Translations under genes and position numbers: made by a program | From: Drosophila miranda | Lineage: Eukaryota; Arthropoda; Insecta; Diptera; Drosophilidae | Reading direction: 5' to 3' | DNA: 64,000 nucleotides | NCBI RefSeq assembly: GCF_003369915.1 | Contig: NW_022881603.1 | Span: 28,145,522-28,209,521 of the forward strand | In this document: one piece after another, positions 10,807 to 22,300 of the stretch | How the letters are laid out: each line of letters starts with the position of its first letter | Position numbering within the stretch: the stretch's first letter is position 1 | Notes under the pieces: model-generated | Database searches by the model: none | The model's input: only the letters and a program-made list of their open reading frames with translations | What the model was told of the DNA's origin: nothing

Positions 10807-13319
10807 CATAGGTAACTGGAGAAATGATGAATAACTCATTTGATTGTCGTTGTAAATTTTCAATTGCCCAACTGCTGTTGTGGCACTTGTGTCTCTGAGT
10901 ATTTCCAATTGAGCTGGAATCACACGAGCGGCGGGCGCGTGTTTTCAATAATAGTTATCAATAACGCAGCAGACGGCCAGGCCAAGCCCAACGACAGAAA
11001 CAAACCAGCCACCATGTCCTTGCTATCTCGCCCAGAGGCAGGAAAATCGATGATGGGAAAAGTTTTAGGTGCAGCGCGTGTCCTTGGCGCGGCAGAGCGG
11101 TTGCGGATGCGCCAGCCTCCATCTCAAGGTCGACTCCCATCCAGCACCAATCGAGGATACATATCTGCTTCCGTTTTGATTGTCGTCAATTACACATAAT
11201 CTGATTACAAACGTACAAGTTTCTGAAAATGATTGACACCATCAACATCATCATCAGTAGTACATGCTGCCTGAGTGGCAGCTTCTCTTGCTGGCTTCTA
11301 GCTGCCGGCCGCCTGTCAGCCAAATTGGCCCACTAGAAGCCCCTGCCGGATATGTAATCCGGCATCATCGGGAAGCATCTGAATCGTATTTACCCCACCC
11401 GACAGCGGAACAGGCCCCGACAACACACACAAGTGAAATGTGGAATAGTCATATATTTGACAATTCCGAGTGACAATTCCGCCCAAAAACATTTGCCGAG
11501 AACACAATCATATAGTATTATTTGAAAGCGTTCCACAGTCAATTAAGTATTCTAATATTCAAGAATCTGTGAGGCGATCACAGTAATCAAGTAAGGAATG
11601 AGGTTTTGGCCAGGCATGAGTGAGGCACGTGCAGGAGGTAAACTTAATCTGGAACTACGTTATAATCTACTGAAAAGCTACTGTACTGTTGTTTGTCCGT
11701 CGTGATCATGCCCAGGCCTGCCCCTCAGTGTGACCTGCATTCTAGATGCCCTATGGACGGAACTAACGCATATATGCAGGCATTGCCTTCCACAAAGAGA
11801 GAAGGTCGGGCCAGGCATCGCTCGACTGCAGTCAAAGTCAATGTCAAGGATGGCAGCGCGACGAACAATGGAAGCGTCAAGCGGTGTGGCGCCCACTTAC
11901 TTGCCCAGAGCCTTGACAATGAATGGCCTTGCCTCCTCCCATCCTACTTCTCGTCCTCCTCCAGATGGGCAGAGCATAAAGCGCTTGGAATAAATTATTT
12001 ATGGGGGCGCCACAGGGTCTTTGGGATTGGGCCTAACAACACCACTCCGAGCCGAGCTAGAAAACTGGGTGGGAACGGGTTGTAGGCGGCTCTTAGAGGA
12101 TGGGGCCCATCATATGTAGCTCTTATCGGTTATGAGTGGGGCATGACACAGTACACGAGTATCTAGACAAGTCTGCTCTTTTCGTTGCAATCTATTCTGC
12201 TTGTGTTTGATGTTAAAAATATCCGGGTGTTGCGTCACTTTTGCCATTTTCCAATCTGAATGAAACCTTTTGAGTTTTATTTTCGTATGTGCCAAATGGA
12301 GACGACGCCACGGAAGCTCACGCGATGATTTTCCTTTCATTCGCTGCTGTGTGTTCTCTATTTTATAGCTACGACATTCCCCGTAAACACTTTCGATAAT
12401 AACCTTAGCCTATTGCAATTCCCGTACGAGGTACGGTACGGTGTAGATGTACGAGCGTTTCCCGACATTTGCGATGGCGATGGGCTAGGTTCCGTGGTCA
12501 AACGGACGGGGAATTGTATGGAAAAATTTGATAACTGATGTCATTGCTCAAGTTCTTAATGGTATCGACCGATCGATCGCTACACTTGAAATGCAGAAAG
12601 CCCCATGATCCACAGCTGATTCCTTGTCAAGAGCTTCCAGACAATGAGTATCAATATATCACCTCGACGCACTCCACTCCTTACCGGCCGATCTGCCTAT
12701 AGATTGCCGATGTTTAATGAAATTTTTTGCGATAAGATGTGAACGATAATGGCAAACGTCGAGTCGTTTGTCAACAAGAGCAGCTGTTCACTTTGTTATT
12801 TTGGGTGCCGTCCCCGTAATATAATTAGGGCGCTCTGTTCTGCGTTCCGTAAGAGGTATCCGGAAACCAGGGAGGTGCCAGAGAGGTGCTGCCCGCCCGG
12901 CTCTTGGCCCCCAGTGGCTTCCGTCAACAAATATTTGCGGCGGACTTTTTATTGGACAAACAATGGGCCGGAGATTAACGGAAAAAACAGTTTGCCTAAG
13001 AGATTTCCTATTGTTTATTGTTTTCTGTCACAATTAGTCCGAAATTGAATTTATTTCTCGGAATCTTGGACAGCGCTCTGGCTGGCTGGAAAGATTGGGT
13101 TTGGATCGGCAATCCTTTGCCAAATGTTGACCCACAAATTGGCCATTTCTGCAAGGGAATCCTGGGCTCTGGTGCGTGCACCGCGATGATTTGTCAGAGG
13201 GGTCACCACCTCACGTGGCCCAAGAGCGTGTTGGCTTCTCAATGGAAAATCTGGCTCGCCTGGATATGATGTAATGGGAGGGGGAACTCCCAGACTTTGG
13301 AAGAGCTGGCTGTTGGTAG
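10807..13319. other. unassigned intergenic/repeat region
   Basis: Open frames here (for example 11693-12085 +, 10525-10923 -, 13051-13242 -) have no recognisable domain and no homology I can name. Composition is more GC-rich than neighbouring intergenic DNA, suggesting old transposon or gene debris. No RNA gene is recognised. Confidence 0.3.
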
Positions 13320-13775
13320 CAGTGCTGTCATTTTTTCGAGAGTCACCATAAGTTAAATTGGAGAAAAAATAAGCTAGAATAAGCTAAAAAGTAAAAATGG
13401 CCCCAATTCGGCCTTACAAAAGCAGAAGTACTATTTTGTGGGGTCAGTTGGCACATTGGCAACCACTTCTTAAATTAATTTTTAGTATGTAATGTGCAAA
13501 CATGTGCATACTGTAGTGTGACAGAAACTTATCAACGAATAACTAACATACATTTATACACAAAATTGGATGATATACCAAAATACGACCAAGAAATATG
13601 ATTTATGTTCGATTTCTCGATAAAAATTATCAAATATTACAATACAATACATAAACAAAAATGTTTTGTACTAAATTTGTATAAGCTTAAAAGCTAGATT
13701 TCGAGCTATAAGCATTTCAATTTGGTTTTAAAATAAGCCAAATCTAGCTTTAGATAAGCTAAAATGGCAACACTA
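13320..13775. mobile_element. non-autonomous hAT (MITE-like) related to 156-1781
   Basis: The right end (reverse complement TAGTGTTGCCATTTTAGCTT) and the subterminal AGCTAGATTT...AGCTATAAGCATTT block match the right end of the hAT element at 156-1781. The left end reads CAGTGCTGTCA, followed by AATAAGCTAGAATAAGCTA. It is about 456 bp with no coding capacity. I could not find a convincing 8-bp target duplication, so one terminus may be mis-set or mutated. Confidence 0.65.
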
Positions 13776-14485
13776 CCACCTTGGTGGGACGCGGAAGAGC
13801 GAGAGAGCGCTGCGCAGCCAAAGTATAATAATACAAGGTGCGGCATTCCCACGTACCTTAACTCGGAACATACAAATGCATCACGAAAATGAGCATCAAA
13901 ACCTCCCCTCGCATTAATATTCTCTGCTGACCAAAGTATCGGGAGGCGCGCACAGATAGCTTGCTCGCTTGCGCTCACAGAAAAAACCCGAGAAACAAGT
14001 GCTGCGACTATCTATCGTGCTCTCGCTCTGGCGCAAGTCTCGCCCCTGTAGTCACCATAAGGCTAGAGAAAAAAAAAAATCATTTTTGTGGGCCTTTTGT
14101 TTAAACTTTACAGTTGTTCGAGTAGGACGTGTGCGCGCTAAAGTGTCGTGGTGGAAAAAGTGTGTGATAAGTGCAAAATAAGCTGAAACGCGCATGTGAG
14201 AAATCAAATTTAATTGAGAAGCATAAAACCGTATACATATCCAGAGCCACGCAAGTGTTTGTGTGCGTGTGTGTTTGTGAGAGATTTTCTCCGTGAAAAA
14301 TGCAAACTGAATGAAAATCAAGCCAACAAATTGGAAACTGGAAAAATATTCGAACACATTGGGGACAACCAGAGTTGTCTCAAAAAAGGTAAAACGTAGC
14401 CAAAAAACGATTAGCAATTTTAGCCCCGATTGTGTGTGTATTTGTGGGAGTCGTATGTGTGCGTGTGAATTTTATTTAACTTTTT
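13776..14485 (+). promoter_or_regulatory. candidate Ip6k promoter and non-coding first exon
   Basis: The segment from about 13960 looks like a fly 5' UTR: A-rich, CA/GT-repeat-bearing, no long ORF, with a plausible donor at CAAAAAAGGTAAAA near 14385. It precedes a long intron-like region and the first Ip6k coding exon at 19335. No TATA box or DRE is evident. Assignment to Ip6k rests on position and strand only. Confidence 0.3.
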
Positions 14486-15587
14486 TTATACCCGATACTC
14501 AAAATGAGTATTGGGGTATATTAGATTTGTGGTAAAGTGGATGTGTGTAACTTCCAGAAGGAATCGTTTCCGACCCCATAAAGTATATATATTCTTGATC
14601 AGCATCAATAGCCGAGTCGATTGAGCCATGTCTGTCTGTCCGTCCGTCTGTCCGTCCGTCCGTCTGTCCGTCCCCTTCAGCGCCTAGTGCTCAAAGACTA
14701 TAAGAGCGAGAGTAACGATGTCTTGGATCCAGACTTCTGTGATATGTCACTGCTACAAGAATATTTCAAAACTTTGCCCCGCCCACTTCCGCCCCCACAA
14801 AGAGCGTAAATCTGTGGCATCCACAATTTCGACGATACGAGAAAACTAAAAGCGCAGAATCGTAGAAGATGACTATATCTTCTAGAGTGCAAAATCTGAA
14901 CCAGATCGTATAATTATTATAGCCAGAATCAAGAAAACAATTTCATTCTTTCTCGCTCTGTCTCTCTCTAACACACAGGTTTGATGGTCGGTTTTGCCAA
15001 ATGCAAAATATGAGTTCAATGATCTCAGAACCTATAAAAGCCAGAGCAACCAAATTTGGTATCCACACTCCTGTGATATCGGACCTTGACCATTTTGTGT
15101 CAAAATTTCGCCACACCCCCTTCCGCCCCCGCAAAGGACGAAAATCTGAGGCATCCACAAATCTCAGAGACTATTAAGGCTAGAGTAACCAAATTTGGTA
15201 CACACACTCCTTTAAGATGTCACTATAAAACGTATATCTCAAAATTTCGCCCCACCCCCTTCTGCCCTCACAAAGGACGAAAATCTGTTGCATCCACAAT
15301 ATTGCAGATTCGAGAAAACTAAAAATGCAGAATCATAGATAATGACCATATCTATCAGATCTGGATCAGATCAGATCATTTTTATAGCCAAAAGGAACAA
15401 ATCAATTTGCACTGGCTACGCAGCGCCCGACGTCACGCTGACTGATTTTCTGTCTCTCTCGCACGCACTCTTTGTCGTGTCGTTTAATATTAGCGGCGTC
15501 TGCCGGAGGAGAGCCATACTGACTTAGTATCGGCTATAACTGTAGAGTTGCGGTCTCCGCAGCAACTCACAACGTTCCCCCTCGTTC
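14486..15587 (+). mobile_element. DINE-1/Helentron, near full length
   Basis: Full set of family landmarks: ACCCGATACTCAAAATGAGT at the start, CCGT tract at 14630-14675, CT-rich stretch near 14955, two internal 120-bp repeats, terminal hairpin and CCCCTCGTT at the end. It inserted between the candidate non-coding first exon and the coding exons of Ip6k, in the same orientation as the gene. Confidence 0.88.
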
Positions 15588-17391
15588 GTTATGTGCACTG
15601 TAAATATAGCTAGAGAGACTGCTTCTTCTTCTCTTTCTTCTTCTCCGTCTTTTGGCTATCTGTTTTGTGTTAATCTTTTGTTTTGAATACGTTTTATCTC
15701 TGCGTCTGCTTTTGTGTGAATGTGTGCGTGTATGCTGGCGAGATGTGTCGTAGTGGCCGCCTCTTTCCTCCTCGTCATCGTATTTTTTGCACGTAATTCG
15801 CTTAGATATCGACTTCACAGCTGCTTTTTGTTTTGATATGCGAAATATTATAATCAACCTGCCCCAAAACTGGTATGGTATAATCGAAAAACACTCGTAT
15901 ATAAAATCCCCGTCCAAAGCTGGTAACTTTTTCCATTCAAACTGCTTTTGCTCCTGTAGATCGTACGTGTATGACTAATTGCCGTTTAAGTTGCACAAAA
16001 TACCCATTGTACTTGTCCGGTTTCAAGTGGCTCTCCGCCTATTGTTTTTATCGCTTTTGTTTGTGGCAAGATTTAGCTTTCGTTTTGCCGACGAGCGGCC
16101 GAGACGAGACACTCGCAAATGATAACTGTTGTTGCTGTTCCCTCTGTCTCTCTCTAGCTCTCGTTTAGTTATAGTCGTAGTCACCAGTCCCTTTAAGCTC
16201 TAATCGCAGGGCTTTCTTTTTGAATTGCTCCTCATTGTATGCTCTTTTGTTGTTGCCAAGTGTTCGCAGAATTCCGCTTAATCTGCCTTTCGTTGTCTTA
16301 TCAGAACAGTGGGGCAGAGTTCGGGTCCCACCGAGGGACCTAGGGAGAGGCTACGCTTCAGATATGGGCAGGCAGGCCTCCTTTTCTGTGCTTATTCTCC
16401 CATTTGCATGTCAGGTCAGGCTTACGACTTCGCCTCGATTCGTAGTTCCTACACCATTTACAATTTTCCTAACCATCTCGTTTTCTACCTTCTCTCTACC
16501 TGTTCTTTGTGCTGCCAACAAATCAAGGGGGAGTTCGAGTATGTTCTTCGACCGACACTGAATGTCTGTCTGGTTATCGTTGTCTAGTGTCTGAAATGTC
16601 AACAAACCCATGGGAATGTGTTTTTAATTGATATCACTACGTGTTTGTTTAGTTTTCAATTTGCACATTTTATTTTAGTTTTCAGTGCCCAGACCTTTCC
16701 GAATACACTAGCTTTACTCGCATTACGTTTCGAGAATGTTGCGGAATTTCCTAAAAGTTAATCAATTCGTAAATGGGGAATGACTGGATTGTTTCGCTGT
16801 GTTGTCATGGCTATATAATCGATGGCTATGTATAATCGGCTCTGTTCTGCTTCCTTCTCTGATTTGCCATGCAAATATGCTTTCGGGCAGTAATATCTTC
16901 CGATAGAGCGCTGTTCTGTCTGGCTCCGCGTCGCAATTGCAGCTGTTTTGGGTTTCTCTGTTTCAGTGTCTTTGTCTGCGAGGTCTGTGCGTTGACCCAC
17001 TTTCAGGCACCTTATATACATGCATGCACATATGTACAACCGCTTTACATGTACATATTTACACACAACACACTGAGAATGTGGAGCATCCCCTGGGGTA
17101 CTGACTGGGGGAGTTCCACACATAGTTTTTGCGTCGCAATATATAGTACACATGCATGGATTTCCACCTCCTTTTTTATTTCCTTTGTTTATTTCGGTCT
17201 CTGTTTGTTTGCCATTTTTCCATGCCATTCCATTCCCATTGCCCCACAGACTCCACAGTTTTTTCCGCTCTCTGATAAGGTTAGATTACGCTGAATCATC
17301 TTGATTTGTAGAGCGCTGCCTCGACTTGATCTTCAATCTTCGATCTTTAATCGCATGCTATTAATTGCCCGATTAGCTTGGCCATAAAATA
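15588..17391 (+). other. Ip6k upstream intron, no gene seen
   Basis: Non-coding, TC-rich in places (15610-15660), with microsatellite-like TATGTA/CATGCA tracts at 17025-17055. Short open frames on both strands have no domain content. Conserved regulatory sequence may be present but cannot be judged from one sequence. Confidence 0.4.
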
Positions 17392-17999
17392 CACTACTGG
17401 CCAAAAAAAAAAGTACATCGGTGTCGTGCTTGTTTGTTATGGAATAGCTCGAATTTTTGTAAATGTATGGATGCCAATTGTTTATATTTGGAAAGGTTAC
17501 AGTCTTGACAAATATTTAAAACAAAAATTAAAGTGTGGAACCATCTTTATAAAATTCTATGCTTAAATTTTTGCTGGATGGGCATACACTGGTGTTATTT
17601 TAAATAACTTATTTATAAATTTTAATGGATTTTATAAGGATTTGGTCAAAGGCTTGTTGGTTTTTATTGAGTTCTTTCATATTTAAATACATGAGAGGTA
17701 AAAAATAGGCCGTACTGCTGAAGAAAATAAGTTATCCATAAATCTTCAAAAAGAAAGGAAAATTCTCCTTGAAATTCTGAAAAGTCTTGGACGCTCGGTA
17801 TTTTTTGTTCAGAATGCTTTAAGATCTAAAGTAAGAAAAAAGTGGAAAAATTTTGATAATGATGATAAATATTTTTATAGTCTATTGTAGATTAGAAAAC
17901 TAAAAGTAAATTTGATTCTTTAATTATGTTTATTAGAAAAGTTTTATAGGACGTGAAAGAAAGCACATAAGCGTGTACTTATTTTTTTGGCCAATAGTG
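17392..17999. mobile_element. Tc1/mariner-type non-autonomous element
   Basis: Bounded by TA dinucleotides (17390-17391 and 18000-18001), as expected for Tc1/mariner insertion. The termini are inverted repeats: CACTACTGGCCAAAAAAAA at the left and CACTATTGGCCAAAAAAATA (reverse complement) at the right, both running into AAGTACA. The 608-bp interior is AT-rich with only short frames, so it is an internally deleted derivative. It sits in the Ip6k upstream intron. Confidence 0.85.
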
Positions 18000-19334
18000 T
18001 AGCTCTGTGAGAGAGCGAGAGTGTGTCTTTAGACTGACATTTTCCCCCGAAACTCTGTAAATATTGAAAAAAAAACAAGTAAAAAAATGATTTATCTTAA
18101 GGCTTTCGTTAAAAATAACTTGTGCGAGTAGCCTTAGCTCTTAAAAAGCGATAATATTTCTCCGTATTGTTTTCGCGTAGACAAGACAATGCCCGTCGGT
18201 GGCGGCAGCGGCAGCGGCATGAATCACTCAAGTTAATGAACCTCATCATCGCCGCTTGAACATAACAGAATGGCCGGCGTCGTAGTCGTAGTCGCAGTTG
18301 TTTTTAATCGCTTTGTGGTTCCCAGAAGTCGGGCGAAGGGCCGTTCCGCACAGTAGTTACTATCTGATCTGTGGCCATATCTAAGTTATCTATACCGCTT
18401 AGGTCTGGGCCCCGACGCCCCAGGTAAACACGGTGCAGGTAATAATTTCAAGCAAATATGCATCAGAAACACAGACAGAGAGAGAAAGATAGATTTTGGT
18501 ATCTTTATGACGTCTGCAGTTCCATATTTGCAGTTCCGATTAGATGGAGGGAGAGAGTGGAGAGTGGTGGGAGCCTGTCTGCAACGCAATTCCGTCTGCG
18601 ATCCTATCAACGATCTACAGATGCTCCATACCTAGCCCGTGCCACACGCTTGAAAAATTTAGTTCCCTTACCCGTCCCAGTCCCCCCGTTCGCGCATCCC
18701 AATTGTATTCCATTACAAATACGCTTCATTAAACGATTTGATTGCTATTGACGGAGAGATAGGCGTGCTTCGGATCGAATGATTCAGTCATCCACAGAGC
18801 GAATGATCTCTCAGCTGATTTGCTATTCGATCTGTGGGGATGTGTTCATGACCATTGTTCCCTTCGGCTTTCCAGTAGATCTCCATGCAACTGTCGCATG
18901 CCCTCGCGCAAATTGAATCAGAATTGTAACCGGAACAGAAATGCCGTGATCGCGTGTGGCATGACTCGGAACCATTCGTTTCTCCGGATCGTGCGTGTTC
19001 CGTGGCGGAAATGACATTGAACCCGGCTTACCGCCTGCTGGCAGTCAGAATGCACTTGTTCCGATGTCGCTGGGGAGCCCGAGGCCCCCGGGGGCAGTGT
19101 CGGAACCGGTTCAGTGCCCGATTAAAGCGATTAAACGATCAAGCGGGTCAGATTGTGGGTGATTCCATGGGGATTACGGCGAACATGGCCCATTTAGTAA
19201 CGGAATTTATGATCTATATTTGCAGACAGAAGAACAAAGCCGCATCAGAGTGAACTGCGTCGAGCGGGCAAACCAGCAGCAGAAGCCACAAGGAGAAGAA
19301 CCAGAGCTCATTACACTGATTCGCGCGGCAGGGA
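18000..19334 (+). other. Ip6k upstream intron and 5' UTR of the coding exon
   Basis: Non-coding. It contains the 62-bp sequence at 18468-18530 that reappears inverted at 20465-20527. From about 19225 the sequence becomes UTR-like (AGAAGAACAAAGCC) after a possible acceptor at TTTGCAG near 19226, leading to the ATG at 19335. Confidence 0.4.
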
Positions 19335-22300
19335 ATGGTATATTTCTTGGGGGATTGGGGCATGGGAGATTCTGACTTGTCGTCATATCAGCAGCATGTT
19401 CCAAATATACAGCAGCAACAGCGCATCCATGGACGTGATCTACATCAACAGCAGCAACCGCAACAGCAGCAACAGCAGCAGCAGCAGGAACTGGTTGCCC
19501 AAATCTCCACCAGCCTAAGCCAGTTGCAGTCTCAGCTGCAGTTCGCCAGCGGCTCCAACTTCCTACAGCAGCCAGGCTCCACGGCAACGTCGGTCTCTCC
19601 CTCAACACCCCATCACCATCAGCACCTTCCCCAGCAGCAGCTGCAGCAGCACCATGTTGTTGACCCAAGGAGCACTAGCACCTGCACCAGCACAAGCAGC
19701 AGCCTGGTAACCGCCAATCTCCAGCAGCTGTCGGTGAGCAACAGCAACACCAGCAGTTCCAGCAGCACTGGCAGTGTCAGTGGCAGTGGAAGTGGCAGCA
19801 ACAACAACATCAGCAGACAGCTACAGCAGCAGCCATTGCTGGACACAGTCGCTGCTTCAGACGGAGTATCTGGGGTATCCGGCGGCTCCAAGGGCCATCC
19901 ATCGTGGCTAAGGCAGAGCTCGGAGAAGTCCGTCGACGGCAAGCCAAAGCAAGCCTCCTCTCTGCTCGGCAAGGATTCCCTTGAAAATGAAGATGAAGTG
20001 GCGCTGCATCCGCTCTCCAATCAGGTTAGTACCCCCCTCCAAGTAAACACAAACGGTTACGATTATTATTAGTGCAAACTGCAAGTGTATTTATTGGAAA
20101 CTGTCCGCTCTAATAAGTGGAACCGCTGGCAGGCAGCGTCGTGGTTCGCCTCTGATCCCTGAGCAGCGCACTGTAGAGGAACTGAAAGAACTAATCGACT
20201 CCGGTGTTGGTGTGCTTTTCGATGAACGACTGGACCACCGCCCACACAGGCTTGACTATCTTGACTTGGGCCAGGACCAGGATCTTGGTATGCCCCTCGG
20301 GGGTGCCGCGCAGGCACAGGTGCATGGCGACCATGAAGGAGTCCGCATAGGGAATATCCGCATTGACGCTGGTCGCATCGATGGAGTACAGCTGGCCGGG
20401 GCGGGTGCAGTCGCGCATGGTCTGCGTCTCGGTGACCTTGGACACTTTGGGGCCAAGGGGGGGCCAAATATGGAACTGCAGACGTCATAAAGATACCAAA
20501 ATCTATCTTTCTCTCTCTGTCTGTGTGTTGCCCTTTAGGGCGACGGTGACCGTGATGACGCGCCCGTTCAGACCTGCGGCATTCTTCCGCTACTCGCCCA
20601 GCTTGAGGTCCGTCGAATTTCGCATCTCGTGGAATTTCTGGAAGAAGGGCGACGTAGCGGAGAACAGCATGTTGAATAGCGTGTCCACTTGGACCCGCAT
20701 TTTCTCATTAAGCACCTTGCGGCCCTCGTGCAGCGCGTTACAGTTGTATTTACCCTCCAGTGAGTCCCTAATCGGAATGATCACCTCCACAACTGTCATG
20801 CCTCGCTTTTTTGTGATGCCCTGATCCGCGGTAGTCGGTCTCGCGTTAGACATTCTCTTCTTCGCCTTGCCCCCAGCCACCATGTAATTGTTTTGGTCGA
20901 AGGCCACGGACTTGGCTTTTATGTGCCTGGTGGTCCGCCTGCGCCTGGCTTACGAAGTTAGTGATGCGTTCGTAGCTGGGAGATGGACCTGCTGCTGGCC
21001 GCGGTGGTGTTCCGGGTTACGGGCTTGCTGGCCGATTTCGAGCGCTTGGCGCCGCCCCACTTCCCAAAGCGAAACCGCAGCGCCTCCATGGCGCCGGTGA
21101 CGGTATCCGCGAGTCTCTACCGGAGACTGTCGGGCATTCGCCACTATAGGGTAGGGACGTATTCCAAATGTGATTTTCCTGACAATGAATAGAAACAAAT
21201 GACATTTGCAGATGACTGATATCTCAGTCGTTCTGCCCCTTATCTGGAGATAGTGTTCATATCGCAGCGATATGAATTTTTGTTTGTGCTGTTTCCCCGC
21301 TGCTTATGGAGAAATAAGCTCCGGCACTCGCTCGAGGCTCCAATGGACTTTTCGCACTTTCGCTGTCCGAGCACTTGAGCTTCCACAGATCAAGACCGAG
21401 AAATGACGTAGGAGGCGATAAGATTCCATCGGTTATGGCTATAGCACACGCGTCAAGGCGGGCCTAGACGGTGGAATAGTTGAAAAATTGCCACAATTGG
21501 GAAAAGTGGATCAGTGGATGCTAGTATTTAATGTCGGACTTGGTGCTTCTTTCTTGCAGGTCGGAGGACACACTCGCCTGTTGCTGCTCAACCAGTCGAC
21601 GGTGATCAAGCCCCTGAACTTGCGGGAGTTGGACTTTTACCAGAACATTCCGCAGGACATACTGAAGTTTGTGCCCAAATACAAAGGTAAGATACCGGCC
21701 TTTATTGCCACCCCCCCAATCAGATCAGATCATAGATCAGATCGCAGCGATCACACGTTCAAGAACTACCAACTTATCGATTCAATCGAAGCGCTTCATT
21801 TGATCTTTCGTTTCGAAACAACTACCGAATCGTTCTACTTAATATGTAGTATATCCATGAAATCGAGTCGAAATTAAAACGAATAATAACAGTAAATGAA
21901 TCACAAAATGTATGAATGAACAGCGAGTCTGAATACGGCTTGAATCGCGCCAAGCAATTGATTTGTCATGTGTCTTGAGTCTCGAAATCGCCAATTTGCT
22001 ATATACACACTTATACACACACATACATACATACTATATATCGTAGAATGTATGTATATCAAACTTTTGTTTCTGTACTAACTCGCAACAACAAAACAAA
22101 CAAGCAAAAAATGATGAAAAAGCAAACAAAAAGAAAACGAAAACAATATGCGTTATATCCTCTTGTATCGTCCTTAGATAAAGCCAAAGTCGCATTTGAA
22201 TATCATTTTTATTTTAAGTATCTTTTTTCTCTTACATATAAAAACCTAACAAATATGTATGTGATACACCCATAGTCTGTAAGTTTTTTTACTGAAATGG

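Noticed and set aside
11693-12085. 130-aa frame considered as a gene
   Set aside because: No recognisable domain, no plausible splice or poly(A) context, and overlapping frames of equal length on the other strand.
13051-13242. Minus-strand frame with QDSLAEMANLWVNIWQRIAD as possible gag debris
   Set aside because: Too short and no flanking element structure; left unassigned.
14621-14809. Short frames starting MS(H)VCLSVRLSVRPSVRP in each DINE-1
   Set aside because: Product of the CCGT/CTGT simple repeat; DINE-1 is non-coding.
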